From Bacidia rubella (Eukaryota; Ascomycota; Lecanoromycetes; Lecanorales; Ramalinaceae), in the NCBI GenBank assembly GCA_032158265.1, contig JAVTIF010000021.1, positions 1 to 64,000 of the forward strand: DNA of 64,000 bases, in the 5' to 3' direction. The stretch's first letter is position 1. Every line of letters begins with the position of its first letter. Of the stretch, positions 1 through 10,513 are shown in pieces. The notes below the pieces were generated by a model. It was given only the letters and a program-made list of their open reading frames with translations. It was not told the origin of the DNA and searched no databases. The translations under genes and the position numbers were made by a program.

Positions 1-128
<128 letters not shown>

Positions 129-178
129 CGATGACCTGGTATCAGATGCAATCAGTAGGCTAATGATTGGATTTCTAG

Positions 179-313
179 GTCACTTACTTCAAGCAAACAC
201 GGGTGAGGGACGTAAAGAAGAAAGAGCTGTTAGAGAAGCTCGCCAAAGAGGGAGCGGAGAAGATATCAGAGGGAGAGCTGCCGCCGAATCTACCTAAGAA
301 GCCCCCGTCGTGA
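179..313 (+). CDS. 3' terminal exon of an unidentified gene (partial)
   Basis: A 44-residue frame opens directly after a good 3' splice signal (branch-like CTAAT at about 160, acceptor AG at 177-178) and ends at TGA 311-313. The peptide is highly charged, with a Lys/Glu-rich helix-like stretch (KKKELLEKLAKEGAEKI) and a Pro-rich tail ending KKPPS. A GT at 139-140 could be the donor, giving a 40-nt intron, but upstream sequence disappears into the poly-C tract, so the rest of the gene is not visible. The style (charged helix, no hydrophobic segment) would suit the C-terminus of a small mitochondrial or nuclear protein, but I do not recognise the family. Confidence 0.5.
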   Translation, partial: VTYFKQTRVRDVKKKELLEKLAKEGAEKISEGELPPNLPKKPPS

Positions 314-871
314 TGCAAGAATGAGATTTGGCTGGATTCGAGGGTCTGAATGTCTGCATAGCGAGGACGGCGTATTTCACAGCGCGCATGTATTATCAAA
401 ACTCAACTCCCGTTTTGGTACTTGGAAGATTGCGAATGTAAACATATGGGACGCCGAAGAACGAGCCATCAAAATATGAATACTGTACTATCGAACTGAT
501 CTGTACAATCTCAACTGGTCATAAGTGCATACAAAAATTGCAGAACGCCAGCCAAGTCCCTCCGGTGGTATCATGTAACGAACGCTCAAATGCCTCACTT
601 GCGGAGCACTCATGCACATCAGAACGACCGTGGATGCAGCAAATATTCAAAGCCAGATCGTCTCTTGAACGCCCAAAATACCAAAAAGCAATTCCAGTCC
701 TGTGCAGCTCGTGTCTCGTCATAGGGTATCCTCGGCATAACGTGTGTACATGAATCAATATTCCATAACTTAATCCGTAAATCGAGTCGTTTCCGTTCGT
801 ATGTGTTTTACTCCTCCCAAAATAGCTAGTAGTAATGCATCTTTGAGAAGCAAATTCAGTCTGTCATGTGC
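314..871. other. intergenic, convergent 3' regions
   Basis: These 558 bases lie between two gene ends pointing at each other. The only open frames are short and unsupported (about 70-80 codons, overlapping one another on both strands). I see no repeat, RNA gene or regulatory motif. Confidence 0.6.
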
Positions 872-3113
872 TCACGCTTGGGGCGAAGCTGTTTCCGCTG
901 CTGCTACTAAAGCGTCCATGCCGCTCATCTGGGTATCTTTCGGTTGGTTGTATTGTTGAGGTGACGTATTTCCTTGAAGTGGCCAAGAAGCGTGGTGTGG
1001 CCGATCTGGCATTATGGTCTGTCCCTATGCTTAGTTCCTCTTCTTGTATGAATCAGTATTTCATTACTTACCTGAGGCTCCGCGCCAGGACCAACCCTCG
1101 AAGGTACTGATTCAACGTATCCGTTGCTATGTATAATGGAAGGATAATGCTCAACAGGGGGGCCAGAAGGTGTCTTCGGTATGCCTTCGCTGCTAGTTGA
1201 CTCACCAGGCGAAGCACGAGGGTGGGAGGTCGCAGAGTTTAAGGGAGGTCCAGCATACCAACCTTGCCGCTTTGTACGATTCGGATTTGGCGGAGCGTGG
1301 TCAAGGTCCTCCGCAGGACGTTTTGCCGTGTCTTGATGGATGATTGGGGCCGGTCTAAGATGCTGAGCGGCTGTTTCGACATTCGGCCTCGCTTCATAGG
1401 ACTGGCCCGGTTGTGTCCAAGACTGTGGCTCTTGAGGAGGACCGCCACCTTTGAGATCCAGCTTCGTCAAATTCTGGTGCAAAGACATGTCCCAGGAAGC
1501 GTGGCCTCTCCGGTCAGCAAGCGCAGGGTTTGGCTGTGTAGCACTCCCGGCATACGTAGTCGGTTGATTGGGAGAATCTAGCTGCATAGGGTTAGGACCA
1601 CGGGCAGGAGATGCTGTTGGGTGTAAAGGAGCTTGATCAAAAGTTTCGATGCCGGGTAGCCGCTGAGACTGACTCGCCGCAGTACTTGCGTTGTGTGTGA
1701 AAGTGGGGTGGGGTGCGTCAGGTGTTTGGTGATAACTCAGGCCGCTTGTTGCTGGACGCGAGAAGTTCAAGGGCGTTGGGCGCGAATAGTTAGTGTAGGT
1801 ATGCGGAGTTGGATGCCATGTCCTTCTCCGTATCTCGATCTCAGCTGCTTCACGAGATTGTATATTGTGCGTTGCGTTTGTCGGACTTCCAAAAGAGCTG
1901 CTCAAGTTGGAAAAATTCGAAGCCTGAGATGATGCTAAGGGACTCAAGTAGGGCGAGCCGTAAGTATTGCTTTGTGGTGATTGGAACGGCATTGGACCTG
2001 TGGGAACCGACAACCGTCGATTGTGTCCACGACCATCCCAGTAACCACTATTCCGAGCATTCGATGCTGGAGAGCCGATCGAGGAGCCATAACCTGGACT
2101 GTTGCCTCCAGTGGAGAATGTAGTTGAAGTGGGTGTGCTTAATCCCTCGGACGACTCTCGGAAAAAGGACACCTGTCCTGGCGGCGTTGAAGCTTGATCT
2201 CGTAAGACGTCTAAAGTCAGCCTTGGCTTGGACGGGTCGTTTGACATCATGAGGGGAGCTGGCCTTCTTCGACCATCGTCTCTACTGATGGTGGAGACGG
2301 ATGAGCCGATACTGGAGGCTGACAGATTGCGGCTATGGCCACGGGGGATGCTGCCGCTGCTGCTACCAGTGGATGCCCGAGGACGACTACCAGGAGGTCT
2401 AGAAACTCGGTCCGTCCTGATCTGTCTTTGGAAACGGGTGCCAGTAGCAGCTAAGGAGCCAAGAGGGATTTCTTCGTTGACATGAACCGTCTGTGCGTGT
2501 TGCCGAAGGTTGTCTAGACGGGAAAATCGTCGTGAACAATGACACTGGAAAGGCCGCTCTCCAGTATGCTTTCTACAGTGGTAGTGAGCATCATCCGCTG
2601 TGCGACAATTTGTAGACCTTACCTTATGTGTCTCGCTAAGTGCTCACTTCGGGTAAAGCTGAGCTTGCAAGGCGGAAATTCCGTGCAAAAGAACCTCTGT
2701 CCCTTCTTCTTCTTGCCCCGTCCTGCCTCAGGACCAATGCCTTCCCCGTCGGAAAGTTCAGCACCCTCGCCGTCAGATTCTACCATATCCACATCTTGTG
2801 AGTCGCTTGACTGAACCGACAGTTGGGAGTCTCGCTTGTTTGAGGACTCCACTCCGTCTTCAATCGACTGTCGACTGGGCGACGAAAATGAGCCTGCAAA
2901 TGGTGAAGTTGGCAGAGGCCGTTGGCCTGATATACCACCGAAGGTTAAGCTGGTTGGGGTACTAGACCCAGGTCCATTTGCGGTTTCGGTGGGAGTAGGC
3001 GCGGTGGAATGTGAATTAGGCACGGAAGGGGCTCGAGGAGTGGTCGGTGTTGTCGCCTCCGGAGGGTACTCGGCGAGACCCAAGCCAACATTGACAGACT
3101 GTACTGAAGTCAT
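872..3113 (-). CDS. C2H2 zinc-finger transcription factor
   Basis: Three exons, 2623-3113, 1072-2572 and 872-1024, joined by GT-AG introns of 50 and 47 nt, give 714 residues. Two adjacent C2H2 fingers straddle the first intron. Finger 1 uses C143, C149, H162 and H166; finger 2 uses C174, C176, H189 and H194, with a characteristic one-residue spacing between the cysteines. The linker is the classical HTGERP. The N-terminus is Ser/Thr/Pro rich with an acidic patch before a Lys-rich segment at about residues 133-139; the remaining 500 residues are low-complexity Ser/Pro/Asn/Gln, as in fungal activators. The finger pair (FTRSEHLARH...FSRLDNLRQH) resembles the fungal Rsv2/Com2-type stress and nutrient regulators, a nuclear DNA-binding role. 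The third exon ends with a conserved-looking helix, MDALVAAAE. The exact orthologue is not assigned. Confidence 0.87.
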
Positions 3114-4571
3114 AGTGGCAACTTAACGAGGCATGTAGGTATATTATATTTTCAGGTCACCCGTCTCAGGAGACATCAAGCTGAAGGTGACGGATGTTTG
3201 GAATGACGGTTGTCAAGTCATGGACTCGTAGGCGACTAGAGGATGAAGGTGGGGACCACGGCCACAGTCGAGGACAGTACCTCGGATAACGGAGCCGAGC
3301 ACAGAAACCCGTGGATGTTGGGCCTTAAGCGCCTTCGCAAGAAAGTAAGGGAGTGTGTAGACAGGATGGATGCGTCAGCGATCACTAAGTGTTCCTGTAG
3401 GTCTATCCTCAAGGCTGTGTGGCGCGATGAAGCGGAGGTGATGGCTAAAGTGTTTCAGAAGGTCGGAGGATCGAAGGCTAAAACGAAGTTCTGTCACAAC
3501 ATAAGAAAAGTCATCTCGGCGATGGGTAAGTGTCTAGAAATACAATGTAGGTACCGTCCAGATCGCTCAGCGGAGGATGACAAGGCAGGTGAGGAAGTCG
3601 GAGTAAGAGTGTTCGGTGGGGCAGGAGGGATGTACGCAATTCTTAAACTAGCGGTGGATCGTGTGGCAGGGAGAGAATAAGAAGACCCACAAGTTAACTA
3701 CGCCATGCGTTCCTCTTCCAAACGGCTTATTCACCGCCAGGAATGCACCCTGGAAGAGAGCTCTAAGACTGAAGATGTTTAGGGAAGAAGGTGCACAATG
3801 GCATTGTGTTTCAGGTCTTGCGATTCTTCGAGTCTTTATTTTCTGATGGTGAATCGAGACAATTGCTATTCGCATCAAACGAGGATACTTGTTGCTTGAA
3901 CTAAGGTAAGCCGTAGATGCAGGCTCCCAGAGACCGGTCAAATTCGGCGGCAATGCGAAGCCGAGCAAGCCACCTATTCGCAGCGCAGGTAGAGCGGGAT
4001 GTTTGGGTCGTTTGGATCAGCGGGGTCATACACACTGGACCGCATAAGGATGAAGGAGGCCTGGTTCAGTGGTTCTTGGGCGACCGCAGGCTAGCATCTG
4101 ACTTGCATGACTCCTGCAAGGGCTTTCTTTTGACGCCCCTCCCAGAAAGAAGGCCCCAGCCAGGCACCCTCCCTTCCCTCTCGAACCCCTCCCTAGCCCG
4201 CCCATCTCTTAGCCTGCCTCCTAAAATATCCGACCTGAAAAAAAAGCCTCTTGCGCCGTACCATCGGGATTAATCATCCCACTCTTTTGAGCATCGTTTT
4301 GCCCCGCGTTTTTGTCTACCCACTTTCACCTATCGACATCTGTGCGTCACCACACGTGGATCCAACATATTCGCTCTGGGCTGAGTGCCTGGCCTACTAC
4401 CATCCTCTGAGGCGTACCTGTCAATCGTAGGGTTGGTGCGGCGGTAAGTCGGTCAAGGAGGATTTAATATGGCCTGCCTGTTCCGTTGGGTTCAGCGTCA
4501 GGCACCCGAGACAGCTTGTCACAGAGCAGAACGGACAATTTGCGACCCTGTCATAATGCACTTACTCGTAC
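3114..4571. other. intergenic, upstream of the C2H2 factor gene
   Basis: About 1.46 kb between the start of the zinc-finger gene and the 3' end of COG5. A 145-codon plus-strand frame (3243-3680) exists but has no recognisable domain and may simply lie in a long 5' leader of the minus-strand factor, as is common for fungal regulators. A C-rich, T-poor stretch lies around 4140-4210. No RNA gene or repeat seen. Confidence 0.5.
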
Positions 4572-5855
4572 TCATCGACCTAAAGCCCCAATTATGCTGC
4601 CAACCATGACCGCAGCTTCTCGCTCCCATGCTCGCTCTCTGCCTCTCCCTCCTGCAGGCCCTTGGCTACCTTTGATCACACAAGCTCGGATGCTCTCCTT
4701 GATGCGGTCCTTTGAACTCTTCAGAGCTCGGGCATTGGTGCCCCCTCTAGAAACAAGATCTGAAACTCGACCTGACAAACCTTCCGCAAGACTCCGCCAG
4801 AAGTATGAGGGCAGTGCTGATGTATCTAATGAAGCAAGCAGGGGCTCCAGAAAATTAGCCTCACCCGTCTCCTCATTTCCATGCTCTGTTGCTTGCGGAA
4901 GCGGCTTGACGCTCTCGAGTAGAGACTCCAGAGCAACAATGTTTTGGCATCGTGCTGAAACTTCCAAAAGTGTACGATCCAAGGTTGGTAGGTTCGTCAG
5001 AGCCCTGGTTGTAGAAGCCAACGACGAGGTCAGGGATGTACGCAAGTAGGACTGAAGGGCAGCAAGCTGCGTTTCTGGCGAAAGGAGACGAAGCGTTATT
5101 AGAGCAGACGTAGTCCTTGCCTTTGTCTCTTCTGATTGGGCATAAGTGGTAGGAGCTGCGGGCCCTGAAGCGAGAGATGACATGGCGAACTCTCTGATGA
5201 TCTGCTGTCCTCGCGACTGTAGTGCATTCTCCGTAGGCCCCAACACCGAGCTTTGCAGACTCATGATCACGCTGATCCGTGCAAGATGCTCACCTTCTTG
5301 GCCCGGTCCAGATGCAGAAACTAATTGCCGAACACTGACCAGCGTTGATGCAGCACGTACCATTGCTCTATGGTCTTCCTTCTTGGACGGCCCACTTGAT
5401 CCAACCTCAGTCATCTGTGCTTCAAGCTGTCTCGCAAGAATGAGGCATCTTCCGACAGAGCGACCAATCTTCACCGTTTGCCAGAGTCGTTCAACAGTCA
5501 GTCTGACCTCGTCTGCGGTCTCGTGACGCTTGATGACCTCCCTCTCCAATCTTTGGTAGCCGTCCGTAAGGTTAGCGACTTGCGCTTCCACTTCACGCAC
5601 AACAGTCTGGCCGGCGTCATCTTGCTCTCTAGTGTACTCCAGAAGCGGAAGGGCAGACTTGGTTGCGAGTGAATGAATATGCGTGTCGATCTCCTGGACG
5701 TCGAACAATACTTTGGAAAGAGGTGTTGAAAGATCCACCGAGATATCTGACGAGTTATTTGTTCCAAGTATAAGTGAATTCGCAAATGATGTGGGAGAGA
5801 AGTTGGGGTCTAAGAAGGTCTCGTAGTCAATGTAGGATTGCTGCTCCTCGGACAT
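4572..5855 (-). CDS. COG5: Conserved oligomeric Golgi complex subunit 5
   Basis: An uninterrupted frame of 427 residues from ATG 5855. The N-terminal segment (residues 8-60, with YETFLDPNFSP, FANSLILGTNN and LSTPLSKVLFDVQEID) is the conserved Cog5 N-terminal domain. The remainder is long amphipathic helices with few aromatic residues, as expected for CATCHR-fold tethering subunits. COG5 belongs to lobe B of the COG complex on cis/medial Golgi membranes and works in retrograde intra-Golgi vesicle tethering and glycosyltransferase retention. Fungal Cog5 proteins are about this length, shorter than the animal protein, so I see no truncation. The C-terminal ends in a Gly/Arg/Glu-rich stretch. No intron is needed. 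Confidence 0.88.
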   Translation of the reverse strand: MSEEQQSYIDYETFLDPNFSPTSFANSLILGTNNSSDISVDLSTPLSKVLFDVQEIDTHIHSLATKSALPLLEYTREQDDAGQTVVREVEAQVANLTDGYQRLEREVIKRHETADEVRLTVERLWQTVKIGRSVGRCLILARQLEAQMTEVGSSGPSKKEDHRAMVRAASTLVSVRQLVSASGPGQEGEHLARISVIMSLQSSVLGPTENALQSRGQQIIREFAMSSLASGPAAPTTYAQSEETKARTTSALITLRLLSPETQLAALQSYLRTSLTSSLASTTRALTNLPTLDRTLLEVSARCQNIVALESLLESVKPLPQATEHGNEETGEANFLEPLLASLDTSALPSYFWRSLAEGLSGRVSDLVSRGGTNARALKSSKDRIKESIRACVIKGSQGPAGGRGRERAWEREAAVMVGSIIGALGR

Positions 5856-6250
5856 GATGACTTATTATTTCCAACGAGCGATGTTTGTATACATAGCAAG
5901 TACATGTGCGTCACAATGTACCAGAGTCACGACTTGATATCGGAAATTGCAAAGCCGTGGTCTAGGCCAAATGCTGCTACGTTTGTCTAGCTGAAGAGTA
6001 GTCTCGTTAGGCTCAATTGATAATCTAGTTGTGTTCGCGAGTTTTGCACCTCAATGATCCGGAGAATGACAAAGCAATTAATGTCACGTCAATAGAAGCA
6101 TCTATACCGCACACTATCTCTGAGGTCGGCATAATTGATAATCCATATATGTGGAGCAACGACTTAGGACTTGGAGGTCAGAATTTGGGAGGCCCCGCAT
6201 TTGAGCCAATCAGATCCCTAGCGGTGATCCAGCAGCATTGCGCGGCTTCA
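5856..6250. other. intergenic, divergent promoter region between COG5 and the SDR gene
   Basis: About 395 bases upstream of both COG5 (-) and the dehydrogenase gene (+). It contains only an unsupported short frame. No clear TATA box or other element can be assigned with confidence. Confidence 0.4.
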
Positions 6251-7367
6251 ATGTACACAACACACAATCGAACGGAGATTCCGGAGCCAAAAGAACTTTA
6301 TATTCAATGTTACAGAAATACTTAAGGTGCCACCTTTACCCTCCTCTATCAGCTCTCTCTTCAAGTCTGTATCTCTCTACAACCAAATCCACTAATACAA
6401 TTCCAAGTTGAGGGATTATTATTCAACACCCTCCGCCTTACAGATTCACTTAAAACAGTTGAAGTATCTTTAGTAACAGGAAGTTCAAAAGGAATTGGTG
6501 CCTCCACTGCCCTGAATCTAGCCAATCAAGGTGCCCATGTTATTATCAACTATGATATTGATGGGGCCGCCGCAAATACTCTGACTGCGAAGATTGGTGA
6601 TCCAAGTCGCTGTCTGGCGGTCAAGGCAGATGCTGGCAGTATCGCTGGAGTCGAGCAAATGGTCGCTTCGACGCTGGAAAAGTTCGGTAAGCTCGACATT
6701 GTGATTGCAAACGCCGGAGTGCTGCCAATGAAGGACCTTGCATCTACAAGCGAGGACGACTTTGACAAAACTTTCAATGTGAACGTAAAAGGGCCTTACT
6801 TCCTTGCTCAGGTTAGCACGTCCTGCCTCTGGTAGAAGTGCAAGCAAATGGCATCAACGGCTAACTTAAAGGTCAGAAAGCGGCGCCTCACATGGCACCA
6901 GGTTCCCACATTGTCTTCCTTTCGACCTCTTTGACCAGCTTTTCAGGGGTGCAGCCAGCTTACCTGCTGTATAACGGCACGAAAGGGGCGGTTGAGCAGA
7001 TGACGCGGGTCATTAGTAAGGGTCTCGCTCCTCAAGGGATCAACGTAAAGTGAGCATCATATGTTCTAATTTTGTCGCCGTATCTCGGGCTTCCCAAAAC
7101 CAGTCTGGTAGTTCGTGCTGTTCGTTATGGAGATCAATGCTGACACAAGATTCCTTATCTACTTGTGTTGCGCCGGGTCCGACTGGCGCAGACTTGTTCC
7201 TCAAAGGCAAAAGCGAACAGGCTCTGAGCGCGATAAAGAGCAACATCGCATTCGGTCGATTGGGAGAGCCGGACGAGATCGCCAATGTCATCGCTTTCAT
7301 GTGTTCCGATGCCAGTGGTTGGGTTACAGGCCAGGTCTTGAGGGCAAACGGAGGGATGGCGTTTTAG
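6251..7367 (+). CDS. Short-chain dehydrogenase/reductase (possibly defective gene)
   Basis: Secure coding blocks are about 6444-6811, 6877-7049 and 7163-7367. They carry the classical SDR signatures in order: the cofactor motif TGSSKGIG, the NAG motif, the catalytic Ser in FLSTS, YNGTK (Tyr-x3-Lys) and the PG motif of CVAPGPTG, ending at TAG 7365-7367. Such enzymes are cytosolic NAD(P)H-dependent oxidoreductases of small carbonyls or alcohols; the substrate is unknown. Two oddities. First, no in-frame ATG precedes the first block; a weak first exon (6251-6308, donor GTTACA) joined to acceptor 6443 restores a start, giving 267 residues. Second, the last intron (7050-7162) ends in AC, not AG, if the protein is to match the family exactly. 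Using the AG at 7131-7132 keeps frame but inserts ten residues between N and CVAPG. Either a working gene with odd splicing or a young pseudogene. Confidence 0.72.
7050..7162 (+). other. non-canonical intron (GT-AC) in the SDR gene
   Basis: The donor GTGAGC follows codon phase 2 after INV. The family-consistent continuation (N-CVAPGPTG) begins at T7163, preceded by CTAC instead of CTAG. A branch-like GCTGAC lies about 20 nt upstream, the normal spacing. The simplest reading is a single G-to-C change of an ancestral AG acceptor. Confidence 0.55.
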
Positions 7368-8075
7368 GTCCATGACCAAGAGTTGGATAGGAAGAACCTC
7401 TCTGAACCATCAAAGCGTGCGACGCGAGACGAGAAGAGGTAGTGCAGAAATGAATCTGATATATTTTGGAGCTAAACTCTATTCAAAGTCTAGATCCAAT
7501 GAAGTCATTTCAATGCACGTGGTCGAGAATCTGGCAGGGATGAGTAATCTGACCAATTAGAGGACTGTGACTAGGGCGTGGGGATATGTTGACGCATTTC
7601 TGCTCCCAACTCTGAATTCCACCGGCATCTCTATAATAGAGGCGCGGCTCGCAGCTTCTTCCCTTTCGCCCATGTCAAGACCCACTCAAGCGCAGTCCTA
7701 TGGACTGCTCTTATTTTGGCTTTGCGACGGTATTGTGAAGTATTGATGGCCTTGACCCTCGCCACCCGCTCCCCGACCTGGGAGCCCGTCATTTCCACCA
7801 AGGTAGTATTCTACGCGCATCGTAGGCCAGCTTTCCACAGCAATGGCCTATATGCCGACCTTTGCGCTTGACTATTGATATCTGTGACTCACTGAAGTCC
7901 CAGTCAACGTAAGGTTTGCCAGAGTCGGAGTCCGTGTCAGGTACCTTTCTTGCCGTTGCGCAACCTTGCTCCCTTGAAATCACAGAGCACAGGTACCTTC
8001 TTGAGCAAAGTCATCCTGTCTTGTTTCCATCGTTGTTTTTCGTGACACATCCCACTTGCAACACCATACATCAAC
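7368..8075. other. intergenic, promoter side of the kinase gene
   Basis: 708 bases between the dehydrogenase stop and the kinase start. Only short overlapping frames. The last 100 bases are rich in C and T with the start context CATCAACATGAG, typical of fungal 5' leaders. No RNA gene or repeat seen. Confidence 0.5.
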
Positions 8076-9488
8076 ATGAGCGAACAGAACGAAACACCTT
8101 TTAAGCGGTTTCTTCCTCTCCTCACCACGTCAGCTACTGCCTCTGCGCCACCAACGATGCCTTCTGCATCCCTCTCTGACCGGACGAACCTTCCACATTC
8201 TCCCCCTCGCACTGCATACCATTCTCAGCCACCGACTGGGGTCCTTACTCCGCCAACCACACCTGAGAAGGATGATATGGAAAGGAAACGCTCTTCCGTC
8301 AGTATAGATAGCAGAAGATTGGTGGAAGAACCGACAGAACAGCTGAAGGCAATGCTTTCTGTTGGTGTAGGACTTGGTGTCAATCCAACAGAGATGGTCG
8401 GCAAATGGATCGAGAATGGCCAGGATATTGGGCCCCTAAGACAGGTTCCAGAGACGGCAAAACCGTACAACAAGCAGTATAAGCTAGTATCAGAGCTCGA
8501 TCATGGGGCTTGGAGCACTGTCTACAACGCCACCGAGAAGAACGACCCAATCTCAGCACACAGCTCGAGTCTGCCGACACCTCCATCAACACCTGAAAAA
8601 CGATCGAGCGGCATTACACCGGGCCAGATGCTCGCTGTGAAGGTTCTTTCCAGGCGAGATGGAAAGCAGGTTTTAGGCAGGGAGGCGCGAATTTTGACCT
8701 ACTTGCACTCACACACGCATTCCCGGCGATACTTGGTTCCTTTTCATGGTTTTGATTCATCAAGAACTTCGATCATTATGTCTGCTGTACCGCTTAATCT
8801 AGAAACGCATGCCAAATCAGCTGGGAAGTGGCCCCTTAGTACTTCAACAATGTTTGATCCCGTAGTCGGCGCGGCTCAGTGGTCACATCTAGCAACAGCT
8901 CTAATCGAAGGCCTGTCATTCCTGAAAAGCAAAGGTTGCGTGCATGGTGATATCAAGCCGGCTAACATCCTTTTGCGAGAATCTGAGGCTTATGGAGATG
9001 AAACACTGGCCCCGTTGTATTGTGACTTCTCATCTTCCCACGTCTTGACTCCTTCAGACAAAACGACTGTCGTTGAAGAAATCAACGCTGTGACGACGGA
9101 CTACACAGCTCCTGAGCTTTTGCATGCTCTTCGCCACACCAACAAATTAAGTGGAGGAGAACGAGCAACAGCCACTTTCGTGTCTGATGTCTTTGCGTTG
9201 GGCGTCACGCTTCTCTTTGCTGCAACGGGAGAGTCACCGTACTGTGGAGCACAAATGGAGCTGCAAAAGGCTAGCATGGCTAGCGAAGGACGACCATTGG
9301 ATTTCGCGCGGTCTGGCAATCAAGCATCTAGGGTCATGGAAGGCGGAGCGGTTGATGCAATGCTAAAGGGAGCTTTGCAGAAAGATCCTGCTTCAAGATT
9401 CGACGTCGAGCGGTGGGAGGCTGTGGCGGGCTCCATTACTCAGGACTGGAAGTTACGAGATTGGAAAAATGGTGGGAGGACCTATTGA
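8076..9488 (+). CDS. Divergent serine/threonine protein kinase
   Basis: A single-exon frame of 470 residues with a disordered Pro/Ser-rich N-terminus (about 130 residues) and a C-terminal protein kinase domain. The nucleotide loop is atypical (LDHGAWSTVYNA). The ATP-binding Lys is in LAVKV. The catalytic loop reads HGDIKPANILL (His290, Asp292, Lys294), with Gly in place of the usual Arg of HRD. The magnesium motif is DFS (Asp317) rather than DFG. An APE-like motif (TAPELL) and the F-helix Asp (SDVFALGVTLLF) are present. All residues needed for phosphotransfer are there, so activity is likely; the missing HRD Arg suggests it does not need activation-loop phosphorylation. Two TPPSTPE/TPPTTPE segments are possible proline-directed phosphorylation sites. 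I cannot assign it to a named kinase family. Confidence 0.85.
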   Translation: MSEQNETPFKRFLPLLTTSATASAPPTMPSASLSDRTNLPHSPPRTAYHSQPPTGVLTPPTTPEKDDMERKRSSVSIDSRRLVEEPTEQLKAMLSVGVGLGVNPTEMVGKWIENGQDIGPLRQVPETAKPYNKQYKLVSELDHGAWSTVYNATEKNDPISAHSSSLPTPPSTPEKRSSGITPGQMLAVKVLSRRDGKQVLGREARILTYLHSHTHSRRYLVPFHGFDSSRTSIIMSAVPLNLETHAKSAGKWPLSTSTMFDPVVGAAQWSHLATALIEGLSFLKSKGCVHGDIKPANILLRESEAYGDETLAPLYCDFSSSHVLTPSDKTTVVEEINAVTTDYTAPELLHALRHTNKLSGGERATATFVSDVFALGVTLLFAATGESPYCGAQMELQKASMASEGRPLDFARSGNQASRVMEGGAVDAMLKGALQKDPASRFDVERWEAVAGSITQDWKLRDWKNGGRTY

Positions 9489-10048
9489 TTGGTATCGCCA
9501 TTGAAAGACGAGCATTTGGAAGCCCATTTGAAAGGTGTTAGGCATCTTGAACATGATTTTGGTGAGATTGCAGCGATGGCGCTCGGTCCGATCTCTTTGT
9601 TCTTTCGCAATGTACCGATATTCGAGTCAGGAAAAGCTTTGAGTCCATGTACATTGTACCGAGTATCAAACAGAGAAGGAGATGTTGTCGAGTATAAACT
9701 GAGCCCAAGGCACAATGGGCTTCAGAAACAGTGATTGCAAGATGAACAGATGAAGTGGAAGATATTAGGGCAATGAGTTCGTAAATCTCACTTTCTCTTT
9801 GTGTCACCCACAATAATCTTTCTCTCTGCCTCATCTCACCCCCTGAACAAAGCCATTGTGCCCTCTCATGAACCACAAAAGTCCCCCAGCAATCACTCTT
9901 CCCAAACACCTTTCCATTTTCACCTCAACCTCTCTTCTACCACCCCCCTTCACCCCCCTCACCCTTTCAATCAAACACCCACCCGTCTCTCCCAGAGGGA
10001 AACACCCACACTCCTTTTCCCCTCCCCTTCCCTTTTTCACTTCAACAA
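9489..10048. other. intergenic with pyrimidine-rich leader
   Basis: 560 bases. The last about 220 bases (9830-10048) are almost entirely C, T and A on the plus strand, ending CACTTCAACAAATG. CT-rich tracts just upstream of the start codon are a common core-promoter feature of filamentous ascomycete genes and support the following ORF as a gene. Confidence 0.5.
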
Positions 10049-10513
10049 ATGGCAGGTCCAGTCTACACCCCCCACGACACCCACACCTTCGACGACGCCT
10101 GCAGCATCCGTACACCCCGCACAAAAGCCCTCGCCATAATCGACACCTGCCAGGACGCAGACGAGTTATGGAAATTCATGCTGCCGTGGTTGGAGGATTC
10201 GAAGGTTCATAGGAGTGAGTGGGTGGATCGGTTTGATCCTACCTCCAAAGATGTGAAGTATGAGGATGGGCGGTGGGATGGTGAGACTGTCGTGGCTGAT
10301 GGTGATGAGCAGACGAAGGGGTGGGTGGTTAAGCAGGCGGTGGCGAGGCACGTGGAGAAAGTCTATGCTGGACATGGGGAGGGGTTAAAAGGGTTTTTCC
10401 GTGGATGGGGGAGGGGTGGGAAGGGAAAGAAGAGTGGGAATAGGAGGAAGGGTAGGATGGAGAGGGTTTTTGAGTGTTGGTGGTTGGGCGTTGAGGTGCT
10501 CGTCATAGCTTGA
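10049..10513 (+). CDS. hypothetical 154-residue protein
   Basis: A single frame starting after a strong CT-rich leader in the context ACAAATGGC. The N-terminal two thirds look like a folded small domain (TKALAIIDTCQDADELWKFM, then LPWLEDSKVHRSEWVDRFDP), with several Trp residues. The C-terminal third is very basic (Gly/Lys/Arg rich) before a hydrophobic end. No signal peptide or known motif is seen and I do not recognise the family. Base composition changes inside the frame: the first 150 bases are C-rich and the rest G-rich, so the C-terminal half could be translated by chance if an intron has been missed. Confidence 0.5.
   Translation: MAGPVYTPHDTHTFDDACSIRTPRTKALAIIDTCQDADELWKFMLPWLEDSKVHRSEWVDRFDPTSKDVKYEDGRWDGETVVADGDEQTKGWVVKQAVARHVEKVYAGHGEGLKGFFRGWGRGGKGKKSGNRRKGRMERVFECWWLGVEVLVIA

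Noticed and set aside
3243..3680. 145-codon plus-strand frame
   Set aside because: No domain, no clear start context, and it lies in the likely leader of the minus-strand zinc-finger gene.
4486..5672. Several plus-strand frames of 60-190 codons
   Set aside because: They are antisense shadows of COG5, whose frame is conserved and uninterrupted.
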